A stretch of 15,882 bases of DNA, taken from an uncultured Paracoccaceae bacterium. Its GTDB lineage: Bacteria > Pseudomonadota > Alphaproteobacteria > Rhodobacterales > Rhodobacteraceae. A program made the position numbers and the translations under genes. Below are positions 1 through 6,128 of the stretch, one piece after another. The first letter of the stretch is position 1, and each line of letters begins with the position of its first letter. Where the stretch lies: positions 1-15,882 of the forward strand of contig CALBSG010000098.1 in the NCBI GenBank assembly GCA_937927675.1. The letters are read 5' to 3'. The notes under the pieces are model-generated. The model made no database searches, was not told the origin of the DNA, and worked only from the letters and a program-made list of their open reading frames with translations.

Positions 1-381
1 ACCTATCTGACCAGCCGCATCGACTTTACCGTCGAAAACGATTTTGTCACCGCCATCAAGGGTGATGGCATCGACGCCCTGCATTTCCGCGAATACATGG
101 AGGCGTGGCAAGACCGCAACGCCTATGGCATCAGCCACGTCGGTTGGGGCGTGAACCCTGGCGCAAAATGGGTGTCTGCCGCGATGTATGACAAGCGCGA
201 CATGCAGGCGGTTGAATTCCGCGCGCTTCCCGGCAGCTTCCTGTGGTCGACCGGCGCGAACCAATACGCAGGCCGCTACACGCTGGGCCATTTTGACCTG
301 CCGATGCGCAACTGCACCATTTCGCTCGATGGCCGTGTGGTCGTCAAAGCTGGCGTCCTGCAAGGCGACCTCGCCCTTTAA
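1..381 (+). CDS. 2,5-dihydroxypyridine 5,6-dioxygenase-like (NicX/M29-fold) protein, 3' end
   Basis: Partial gene: the reading frame is open from base 1, so only the last 126 residues are present. The fragment contains SHVGWG (His46 of the fragment) and, 51 residues later, GHFD (His97 and Asp99). This pattern matches the iron ligands of NicX, the mononuclear Fe(II) enzyme that opens 2,5-dihydroxypyridine to N-formylmaleamate in nicotinate breakdown; NicX shares its fold with the M29 aminopeptidases. The residues are seen; the family is recognised from memory; the exact substrate is not known. The stop lies 16 bases before the next gene, an ACAD-fold flavoprotein, so this is an upstream member of the catabolic operon. 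It could instead be a leucyl-aminopeptidase-type M29 protein, but the HxD motif and the operon favour a ring-cleaving dioxygenase. Confidence 0.72.
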   Translation, partial: TYLTSRIDFTVENDFVTAIKGDGIDALHFREYMEAWQDRNAYGISHVGWGVNPGAKWVSAAMYDKRDMQAVEFRALPGSFLWSTGANQYAGRYTLGHFDLPMRNCTISLDGRVVVKAGVLQGDLAL

Positions 382-397
382 TCTTCCGGAGCATCTC

Positions 398-1705
398 ATG
401 AGCACCCCCGCCGATTACTACGACCTGTCCCGCGTCCGCCCCGAGGTTCTCGCGGCTTTGGACAAGATCAACGAAATGGGCCCGGCCTTTGCCGCCCGTG
501 CCAAGGCGGTGGATGACGATGCGTCTTTCCCGACCGCGAACTACAAAGACCTCGCCGATGCCGGCTTTCTTGGCCTGTCGATCCCGGTCGAATTCGGTGG
601 CTGGGGCTTTTCGATGGGCGAATACGCCATGGTCGGCGCCGAGATTGCCAAATACTGCGGCGCGACCGCGCTGACCTTCAACATGCACAACTCGTCCATG
701 GCGTGGTCGCGCTTCATGTATGACATGCCGAACCTGACGGCCGAGGAAAAGGCGGCCTTTGCCCCCTTGCGCGAAAAGCAGTTCCGCCGGGCGATGAAGG
801 AACGTGCGATCTATTCGCAGCCGATTTCCGAAGGCGGGCAGAACTGGACGTCAAAGCCGAACCAGACCCAGTGCCGCAAGGTCGATGGCGGCTGGAAAAT
901 CAACGGCTTCAAGAAATTCGCCAGCCTCGCGGGCTATTGCGATTATTACACCATCGTCTGCACCGAGGTCTTCGAAGGTGTCGAGCCGCGCCATGAAGAC
1001 ACCGTGCTGTTCGTCGTTCACAAGGACGCGCCGGGCCTGACGGTCAAGGGTGAATGGGATCCCTTGGGCATGCGCGGCACCAACAGCCGCGATCTGATCT
1101 TGAAGGATGTGTTTGTCACCGAAGACGATCTGCTGATGCCGCGCGGCATCTTTGGTAAGACCCTGCCGAATTGGCCGCATATGATGGCCACGCTGTCGCC
1201 CACCTACATGGGCGTGGCGCAGGGGGCTTACGATTTCACCATCGCCTATCTGCAAGGCCGCATCCCCGGCCAGCCGCCGATCGACCGGCGGATGTATGCG
1301 ACCAAACGCGTTGCGGTGTCGAAGATGTATGCCCGTCTGGCAAACATGCGTGCGCTCTGGTGGCAGGCGTTTTCCGAAGCCAAAGGCATGCCCGGTAAGG
1401 CCGAGGTGATGCGGATGTATGCCGCGCAGTACAACGTCATGGAAGGCGCGCAGGAAATGACGGCGCTGGCGATCCGCACCTGTGGCGGGCAATCCATGCT
1501 GCGGTCCTTGCCGCTTGAACGGATGTACCGCGACAGCCGCTGCGGTGCGCTGATGCTGCCCTACACCTCTGAAATCATGGAAGATTACATCGGCGTCCTT
1601 GCGCTTTACGAGATGGATGAGGTCGACACCGCCCCCGGCGATGAGGGCGGGGCGCGCAACAGCCTGTGGCGCGGCGACAACGGCACCTTGCGGGCCTTGC
1701 GCTGA
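398..1705 (+). CDS. Acyl-CoA-dehydrogenase-fold flavoprotein, possible flavin-dependent monooxygenase
   Basis: A 435-residue protein with the three-part acyl-CoA dehydrogenase layout: helical N-domain (about 1-135), beta domain (about 136-245, with the GMRGTNSRDL stretch at 224-233) and helical C-domain (about 255-400, with RDSRCGALMLPYTSEI at 378-393). In typical family members the last motif contains the catalytic Glu (YEGTSEI or YEGTHD); here that position reads LPYTSEI without Glu. The alternative isovaleryl-type Glu position, near PNWPHMM at 257-263, also has none. This suggests it is not an ordinary dehydrogenase. A flavin reductase in the same operon points to a group D two-component monooxygenase (the HpaB/DszC/SadA fold), which is an inference. 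The start at 398 follows the previous stop by 16 bases and begins MSTPADYYDL; the frame is open further upstream, but that stretch overlaps the previous gene. The stop overlaps the next start by one base (TGATG). Confidence 0.85.
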   Translation: MSTPADYYDLSRVRPEVLAALDKINEMGPAFAARAKAVDDDASFPTANYKDLADAGFLGLSIPVEFGGWGFSMGEYAMVGAEIAKYCGATALTFNMHNSSMAWSRFMYDMPNLTAEEKAAFAPLREKQFRRAMKERAIYSQPISEGGQNWTSKPNQTQCRKVDGGWKINGFKKFASLAGYCDYYTIVCTEVFEGVEPRHEDTVLFVVHKDAPGLTVKGEWDPLGMRGTNSRDLILKDVFVTEDDLLMPRGIFGKTLPNWPHMMATLSPTYMGVAQGAYDFTIAYLQGRIPGQPPIDRRMYATKRVAVSKMYARLANMRALWWQAFSEAKGMPGKAEVMRMYAAQYNVMEGAQEMTALAIRTCGGQSMLRSLPLERMYRDSRCGALMLPYTSEIMEDYIGVLALYEMDEVDTAPGDEGGARNSLWRGDNGTLRALR

Positions 1706-3006
1706 TGGGTCGCGAGACGGTTCATGTCATGGCAAGGGCCGATGTGGCGCCTGACGCCCTTTGGCCCACGGCCCGCGATTTTTGCGGGCTGTGGCATCCG
1801 TTCCTTGCCAGCATCAAGGCTGAGAGCGGCGACAAGGGCGCGGTGATCCGCCGCTTTACCGCCCATGGCGAAGATACCGTCTATCGCGAACAACTGACCT
1901 ACCTTTCGGACAGCGATCATACGCTGGCCTATACCCATCTTGAGGGCATCCGGGGCGCCACGCGCTACAACGCCCGCCTGACCATCAGCCCCCGTGAGGC
2001 CGGCGGTTCGGTTTTGACATGGACCGCCGAGATTGAGGCGCCGGGGCCGCGCGCCTCGGACATCGCCAAGGGTACCGCTCCGGTGTTTGAGGCCGGGATC
2101 GAGGCGATCTTGGCCCGCGCGGGGCAGGGCGCGGGGCCGGGGTTCGAGGAAAACCCACCGCTTGCCCTGACCGATACCATTCTGGACGGCACGCCGCGTC
2201 TTGGCCTGACCCATACCGCGCGCAAGGGCGACACGCTGGTCTTGTTCCTGCATGGCATCGGCGGGGCGCGGCAAAACTGGGCGCGGCAGGTGGCACAAGC
2301 GGGCCATCTGATGACCGCCTGCGCGATGGATTTGCGCGGTTATGGCGCATCCACGCTGGGGTTCCGGCAATCCAATGTAGATGATTATTGCGATGATATC
2401 CTGCGGGTGATGCAGCATTTCGGCGCGAAAAAACTGGTGCTGGTGGGTCTTTCCTATGGTTCGTGGATCGCGACCTCTTTTGCCATGCGCCACCCCGAGA
2501 TGCTGGCCGGTCTGGTGTTGTCGGGTGGCTGCACGGGCATGTCCGAGGCAGGGCCGGAGGAGCGTGAGGCCTTTCGTGTCAGCCGTGAAGTCCCGTTGAA
2601 TGCGGGTCAGGTTCCGGCCGATTTCGCCCCTGCCGTGGTCAAGGTCATCGCGGGGCCGGAGGCGTCCGATGCGGTGCGCGCCGAACTTTTGGCCTCGATG
2701 TCCGCCATTCCGGCCGCGACCTACCGGGATGCCTTGGTGTGCTTTACCAGTCCGTTGGAGAAGTTCGACTTTTCGCGCCTGACCATGCCCGTGCTTTTGA
2801 TGACGGGCGAACATGATCGGCTGGCCCCGCCGTCCGAAATCCGCGGCGTGGCAGGCCGTATTCTGGATGCCGCCCCCCAAATGCAAAACGCCCGCCCCGA
2901 TGTGCGGTATGAAACCTTGGCCGGGGTTGGCCATGTCTGCAACGTCGAGGGGGCTCAGGCCTATAATGCCGCCCTGATCCCATTTCTTGCGCGCCTGATC
3001 CCATGA
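1705..3006 (+). CDS. SRPBCC domain fused to alpha/beta hydrolase
   Basis: A 433-residue two-domain protein. Residues 1 to about 145 look like an SRPBCC/polyketide-cyclase-type ligand-binding domain (PDALWPTARDFCGLWHP, then alternating strands). Residues about 160-433 are an alpha/beta hydrolase with oxyanion motif HGIGG (183-187), nucleophile elbow GLSYGS (Ser250), acid GEHD (Asp371) and GVGH (His410), so the triad is complete. NicD, the N-formylmaleamate deformylase that follows NicX in the nicotinate pathway, is also an alpha/beta hydrolase. A matching role on the ring-opened product is an inference, since NicD has no SRPBCC domain. The ATG at 1705 overlaps the upstream stop by one base, implying translational coupling; the frame could extend back to 1666, but only inside the upstream gene. 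The stop overlaps the following TetR gene by four bases. Confidence 0.85.
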   Translation: MGRETVHVMARADVAPDALWPTARDFCGLWHPFLASIKAESGDKGAVIRRFTAHGEDTVYREQLTYLSDSDHTLAYTHLEGIRGATRYNARLTISPREAGGSVLTWTAEIEAPGPRASDIAKGTAPVFEAGIEAILARAGQGAGPGFEENPPLALTDTILDGTPRLGLTHTARKGDTLVLFLHGIGGARQNWARQVAQAGHLMTACAMDLRGYGASTLGFRQSNVDDYCDDILRVMQHFGAKKLVLVGLSYGSWIATSFAMRHPEMLAGLVLSGGCTGMSEAGPEEREAFRVSREVPLNAGQVPADFAPAVVKVIAGPEASDAVRAELLASMSAIPAATYRDALVCFTSPLEKFDFSRLTMPVLLMTGEHDRLAPPSEIRGVAGRILDAAPQMQNARPDVRYETLAGVGHVCNVEGAQAYNAALIPFLARLIP

Positions 3007-3683
3007 CCGCGCTGCCGCCCCGTGCCCGCAACCGTATGGCCAAAGAGCGCCGAATACTTGATTCCGCGCTAAAGGTTTTTGCCGATCAGGGCTATTCCGG
3101 CACCTCGATGGATGCGATTGCCGCACTTGCGGGGGTGTCAAAACCGACGCTCTATCAATATTTTGGCGGCAAAGAGCAGCTCTTTTCGGCGATCATGGTC
3201 GAACAGCGTGACACCATGCTGGGCGCCTTTGAGGAACCCGACGGTCTTGGGCTGGTCCCTGAACTTTGGGCCTTCGCCTGGCACTATGCTGATACGGTTC
3301 TGCGCCCTGATTTCCTGTCGCTGGCCCGCCTTATCATCGGCGAGGCGCAACGCTTTCCCGAAATTGGCCGCGCCTATCAGGCGGCGGGGCCAGAGCGGAT
3401 GTTGGCGGGGATGATGGATTACCTGTCGGCCCGCAAGGCCGAAGGGCGGCTGGACTTTGACGATGCTGAAATGGCCGCCGAAGACCTGTGGGGGCTGATC
3501 TTGTCGGCCCCGCGCAACCGCGCGCTGCATGATCCCGAAAACATGGCCAGCCGCGCCGACCTTCACCGCTTCATTACCAATGGCCTTCGGGTATTTCTCA
3601 AGGCCTATTCCACCCATCCGGCCGATGATCTGGCCCAACTCAAGGCCCTTGCCGAACAGGGCCCAACACAGGGAACGCCATGA
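3003..3683 (+). CDS. TetR/AcrR-family transcriptional regulator
   Basis: A 226-residue regulator. The N-terminal helix-turn-helix is clear: RRILDSALKVFADQGY at 16-31, then GTSMDAIAALAGVSKPTLYQ at 33-52, followed by YFGGKEQLF. The rest is an all-helical ligand-binding and dimer domain, resembling the AefR-like C-terminal type. The gene lies inside the catabolic operon and overlaps both neighbours with ATGA junctions (3003-3006 and 3680-3683), so it is made together with the enzymes and is probably their ligand-responsive repressor, giving self-limiting control. The upstream operon promoter, and therefore its operator, is outside the window. The ATG at 3003 is chosen for the coupled overlap; an internal Met12 (MAKERRILD) is a possible shorter start. 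The effector is unknown. Confidence 0.9.
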   Translation: MTALPPRARNRMAKERRILDSALKVFADQGYSGTSMDAIAALAGVSKPTLYQYFGGKEQLFSAIMVEQRDTMLGAFEEPDGLGLVPELWAFAWHYADTVLRPDFLSLARLIIGEAQRFPEIGRAYQAAGPERMLAGMMDYLSARKAEGRLDFDDAEMAAEDLWGLILSAPRNRALHDPENMASRADLHRFITNGLRVFLKAYSTHPADDLAQLKALAEQGPTQGTP

Positions 3684-5023
3684 CACTGCAATCTTACATG
3701 GAAGATGAGACCAGCCGCTTTGCCACTGTCGCCTTGGTGGATACCAATGGCCTTTTGCGCGGACAGATGGTGTCGGTCTCTAGCCTGAAGGGCATTTTGA
3801 AGAACGGCATGGGCATGGCCCCGGCGCAATTGGCGCTGGACCCGACGGATGAGATGCTGGAAATGCCCGGCGTCACCGATGGCACCGGCGATTTTCATGA
3901 TGACCCGCTGATTGTTGATCCTTCGACGGCGCGGCGCATCCCTTGGGCCAAGCCCGGCCATGACATGCTGGTGCTGACCAATTATTCGGGCGAAACTTCC
4001 CAGCTTTGCCCGCGGTCGATCCTGAAAAAGGTGTTGGAGCGTGCGGCGTGCCATGGGCTTCATCCGAAATACGGGATGGAGCTGGAATATACCCTGTTCG
4101 ACGAAACCCCGGAATCGGCGCGGGATAAGGGCTATCGCAACCTGAAAACCGCGACGATGCATGCCAGCCACGACCTGATCCTGTATCAGACCGTGCAAAG
4201 CGAATGGTATGAGGCGCTGTCCGAGATGTGCGGCCCCTTGAAGATCGACCTTGCCAAGATGCACGAAGAAATCGGTGGCGGGTTCCTTGAGGCTTGCATC
4301 GGCGCAGGGCAGGGGCTGGAGCCTGCCGATCAGCTGGTGCTGTTGAAGAACTTCATCCGGGCGCTCGCGCTGCGTCAGGGACGGTCTGTGACCTTCATGC
4401 CGCGCTGGACGGAAACCGCCGACAGCCAGTCGATCCACCTGCATATTTCCATGAAAGATGCCGCTGGTCAGACGCTGTTCCATGACCCGAAGGCCGAACA
4501 CGGCATCGGTCAGACCTTCCGCCACTTCATCGGCGGTTTGCAGAAATACATTGGCGACATGAGCCTTGTCTTCCTGCCAACGGTGAACAGCTACCGCCGC
4601 TTTGCCCCCGGCACCTTTGCGCCGCCCGGCCTGACTTGGGGTTATGAAAATCGCACCACCTGTTTCCGGGTGGTGGGGCATGATGCGGGCAGTCTGCGGG
4701 TGGAAAACCGCCTGCCGGGGGCCGATACCAACCCTTACCTGACCGCAGCGGCCACGATTGCCGCAGGCGTTGCCGGGATTGTGGAAAAGATCGAACCGCA
4801 AGCAGAGGTCAAGGGCAACGGTCACGCCAACCCGCAGGCAGGCGCCGATTATGCCCGCTCGATGCCCGAGGCGATCGCCCGGCTGCGCGGGTCTGATTTT
4901 GCCCGCGATTGGCTGGGGGATCGTTTTGTCGATGCCTTTAGTGCCACGCGGCAATCTCAGCACGACCAGTTTGCCAAAAAGGTGCCGGACGTCGAGCTGC
5001 AACGCTTCTTCGATCTGGGCTGA
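3680..5023 (+). CDS. Glutamine-synthetase-like gamma-glutamyl ligase (PuuA-type)
   Basis: A 447-residue member of the glutamine synthetase family, the enzymes that activate glutamate with ATP and join it to ammonia or an amine. The metal-site ELEYTLF comes after the N-terminal beta-grasp domain. SIHLHIS, SYRRFAPGTFAPPG, WGYENRT and RVENRLPGADTNPYL follow in the usual order; the last two resemble PuuA (gamma-glutamylputrescine synthetase) more than ammonia-using GlnA. The loop usually written HE..GPGQ.E here reads HEEIGGGFLEA, so the usual Gln is absent, and the usual GSGMHVH reads SQSIHLH, which suggests an altered amine site. Related enzymes glutamylate putrescine, methylamine or aniline before oxidation. 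Its place in an operon with a ring-cleavage enzyme and flavin proteins suggests an aromatic or heterocyclic amine substrate (inference). It overlaps the TetR gene by ATGA, and the flavin reductase starts three bases after its stop. Confidence 0.88.
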   Translation: MTLQSYMEDETSRFATVALVDTNGLLRGQMVSVSSLKGILKNGMGMAPAQLALDPTDEMLEMPGVTDGTGDFHDDPLIVDPSTARRIPWAKPGHDMLVLTNYSGETSQLCPRSILKKVLERAACHGLHPKYGMELEYTLFDETPESARDKGYRNLKTATMHASHDLILYQTVQSEWYEALSEMCGPLKIDLAKMHEEIGGGFLEACIGAGQGLEPADQLVLLKNFIRALALRQGRSVTFMPRWTETADSQSIHLHISMKDAAGQTLFHDPKAEHGIGQTFRHFIGGLQKYIGDMSLVFLPTVNSYRRFAPGTFAPPGLTWGYENRTTCFRVVGHDAGSLRVENRLPGADTNPYLTAAATIAAGVAGIVEKIEPQAEVKGNGHANPQAGADYARSMPEAIARLRGSDFARDWLGDRFVDAFSATRQSQHDQFAKKVPDVELQRFFDLG

Positions 5024-5026
5024 CGC

Positions 5027-5548
5027 ATGGAAGCCCGTTTGGATCTGCGCCAAAGCTTCGTCGAAGGCATGGCCCGCGCGGCCACCTTCGTGTCGGTCAT
5101 CACCACAGATGGCCCCGGCGGTCAGCATGGGGTCACGGTGTCTTCGATGACCTCGGTTTCGGCCGACGGTGAGGCACCAAGCCTCTTGGTCTGCATCCAC
5201 CACAAAAGCCCCGCCGCGGCGGCGATCCTGCAAAACCGCGCCTTTTGCGCCAATTTGCTGAACGAAAGCCAGCAGGCCCATTCCGACATTTTCTCGGGGC
5301 GGGACAAGGCCCACGCGACGGCTGGGGGCAGCCGGTTTGACCGGGTGGACTGGGCGCTGGGGCAGGGGGGGCAGCCGGTTCTGACGCAGGCGGCGGCGAG
5401 TTTTGAATGTACGCTGAAGACGGCGCTGTTGTGGGAAACGCATTACCTGATGATTGGGCAGGTTTCGGCGGTCACGCTGTCGGACCAGCCCGATGCCCTG
5501 CTGTACGGCAACCGCGCCTATCGGCGCGCCGTGGGGATGGACGGGTAA
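5027..5548 (+). CDS. Flavin reductase-like protein (HpaC type)
   Basis: A 173-residue protein of the flavin reductase-like FMN-binding split-barrel family. Key features are the N-terminal FVEGMARAATFVSVITTDG, then GVTVSSMTSVSADGEAPSLL with the flavin-binding T/S-rich loop, then a stretch resembling the usual FCANLL strand. The length matches HpaC-type reductases (about 160-180), which use NAD(P)H to reduce free FMN or FAD for a separate monooxygenase. It is the last gene of the operon, three bases after the ligase stop, and the only oxygenase candidate nearby is the ACAD-fold protein at 398-1705. That partnership is inferred from context. A GC-rich hairpin follows the stop. An FMN-containing oxidoreductase with another role is possible, because the family is broad. 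Confidence 0.85.
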   Translation: MEARLDLRQSFVEGMARAATFVSVITTDGPGGQHGVTVSSMTSVSADGEAPSLLVCIHHKSPAAAAILQNRAFCANLLNESQQAHSDIFSGRDKAHATAGGSRFDRVDWALGQGGQPVLTQAAASFECTLKTALLWETHYLMIGQVSAVTLSDQPDALLYGNRAYRRAVGMDG

Positions 5549-5563
5549 TCTGTCACCCCGTTT

Positions 5564-5596
5564 CCGCCCCCCGTCGCGTCAACTGCGGGGGGGCGG
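5564..5596 (+). terminator. GC-rich hairpin after the catabolic operon
   Basis: CCGCCCCCC (5564-5572) pairs perfectly with GGGGGGCGG (5588-5596) across a 15-base loop, beginning 16 bases after the flavin reductase stop. There is no good U-run downstream, so it may be Rho-assisted or mainly protect the 3' end. Confidence 0.5.
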
Positions 5597-5614
5597 GCAC
5601 TTGTGAATTTGGGG

Positions 5615-5642
5615 TTTACAATTCTGACTGTTTCAGTAATCT
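5615..5642 (+). promoter_or_regulatory. Possible hemP promoter with imperfect palindrome (candidate iron-responsive operator)
   Basis: TTTACA (5615-5620) could be a -35 element, with a weak TAATCT (5637-5642) as -10 at 16 bases. The spacer holds an inverted repeat, CTGA (5624-5627) and TCAG (5633-5636), flanked by ATT and TAAT. The AT-rich patch stands out in GC-rich surroundings. Rhodobacterales control hemP-type genes with iron regulators (Irr, RirA, IscR); assigning this site to one of them is a guess. An alternative -35, TTGACA, lies at 5647-5652 but has no good -10. Confidence 0.35.
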
Positions 5643-5710
5643 ATTTTTGACAGCCAGCCCTTCCGGCCAGCCACCCGCTGCAACCGACACTTGAACCAAA
5701 GGGCTTCCCC

Positions 5711-5884
5711 ATGACCGCTCCGATTTCCGCTGACACTTTTGCAACGCCCGTTTTCGCGGATGTGACCCCGCTGCATGATGCCGCAAAGCTGACGCGCGGC
5801 GGCAGTGTTGCGCGCATCGCCTTGAATGGGCAGGTCTATTCGCTGCGCATCACCCGGCAGGGCAAGTTGATCCTGACCAAGTAA
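5711..5884 (+). CDS. hemP: Hemin uptake protein HemP
   Basis: A 57-residue protein, MTAPISADTF to GKLILTK. The C-terminal half, GQVYSLRITRQGKLILTK (40-57), is the signature of the HemP family (small proteins linked to haem uptake and iron response); the N-terminal third is variable, as is usual. The protein is probably cytoplasmic, with no signal peptide or membrane helix. In many proteobacteria hemP lies beside haem receptor and transporter genes, and in some it acts as an activator or regulator of haem-receptor expression. Here no hmu gene is visible next to it, so it stands alone between hairpins. The ATG at 5711 is the only reasonable start for this length; its ribosome binding site is weak (GGGC about 9 bases upstream). 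A strong hairpin starts 29 bases after the stop, so it is probably monocistronic. Iron regulation is expected but not demonstrated. Confidence 0.9.
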   Translation: MTAPISADTFATPVFADVTPLHDAAKLTRGGSVARIALNGQVYSLRITRQGKLILTK

Positions 5885-5912
5885 CCACGCGCGACAGCCA
5901 AACGGCGCGAAC

Positions 5913-5950
5913 CGGGGGCGGACGATCATTTGTGATCGCCGCCCCCGTTA
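5913..5950 (+). terminator. Strong bulged hairpin after hemP
   Basis: CGGGGGCGG (5913-5921) pairs with CCGCCCCCG (5939-5947), and CGATCA (5923-5928) pairs with TGATCG (5933-5938), closing on loop TTTG, with one bulged A at 5922. That is fifteen base pairs, followed by TTA. It probably ends hemP transcription and separates it from the ABC transporter. Confidence 0.65.
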
Positions 5951-5957
5951 CATTCAG

Positions 5958-5987
5958 TTGACACTGACGAAACGACGGGTCCTAATC
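5958..5987 (+). promoter_or_regulatory. Possible promoter of the ABC transporter binding-protein gene
   Basis: A perfect TTGACA -35 (5958-5963) lies 18 bases before CTAATC (5982-5987), an acceptable -10 in this group. It follows the hemP terminator directly and would give a leader of roughly 130 bases. The leader contains a short inverted pair, ACAGT and ACTGT (near 5999-6020), and a small open frame at 6072-6128. Confidence 0.4.
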
Positions 5988-6071
5988 TGGCCTCATGAAC
6001 AGTGAATAGCTGGAACTGTCACAGGACTGTCGGCTTCCGGCCTTAATGACAAAAAAATGACGGGGTGCGGC

Positions 6072-6128
6072 ATGATCGCCCTCGCACAACCTTCCGGGCC
6101 TCCGGAACAACCAGGGAGACTTTCGTGA
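6072..6128 (+). other. Possible 18-residue leader ORF coupled to the binding-protein gene
   Basis: The frame reads MIALAQPSGPPEQPGRLS and ends in TGA at 6126-6128, inside the GTG start of the binding-protein gene (GTGA overlap). A GGGGTG stretch precedes its ATG. It could couple translation or act as a leader peptide, but a short open frame of this size is expected by chance, so this is tentative. Confidence 0.25.
6113..6118 (+). promoter_or_regulatory. Ribosome binding site fixing the GTG start of the binding protein
   Basis: AGGGAG lies six bases before GTG at 6125. It supports this start over longer in-frame alternatives and places the Tat motif near residue 9. Confidence 0.7.

Noticed and set aside
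1606..3141. Long open frame (511 codons) on the minus strand
   Set aside because: It lies opposite the well-supported hydrolase gene, is rich in Arg, His, Gly and Gln with no recognisable domain, and is what high-GC codon use produces on the opposite strand.
3680..5023. Ligase as the housekeeping glutamine synthetase GlnA
   Set aside because: Its length, WGYENRT and RLPGADTNPYL motifs and catabolic operon fit PuuA-type ligases. No glnB or nitrogen-regulation gene is nearby.
3605..5443. Long open frame (612 codons) on the minus strand
   Set aside because: It is antisense to the ligase and flavin reductase genes, both with clear family motifs; no domain is visible in it.
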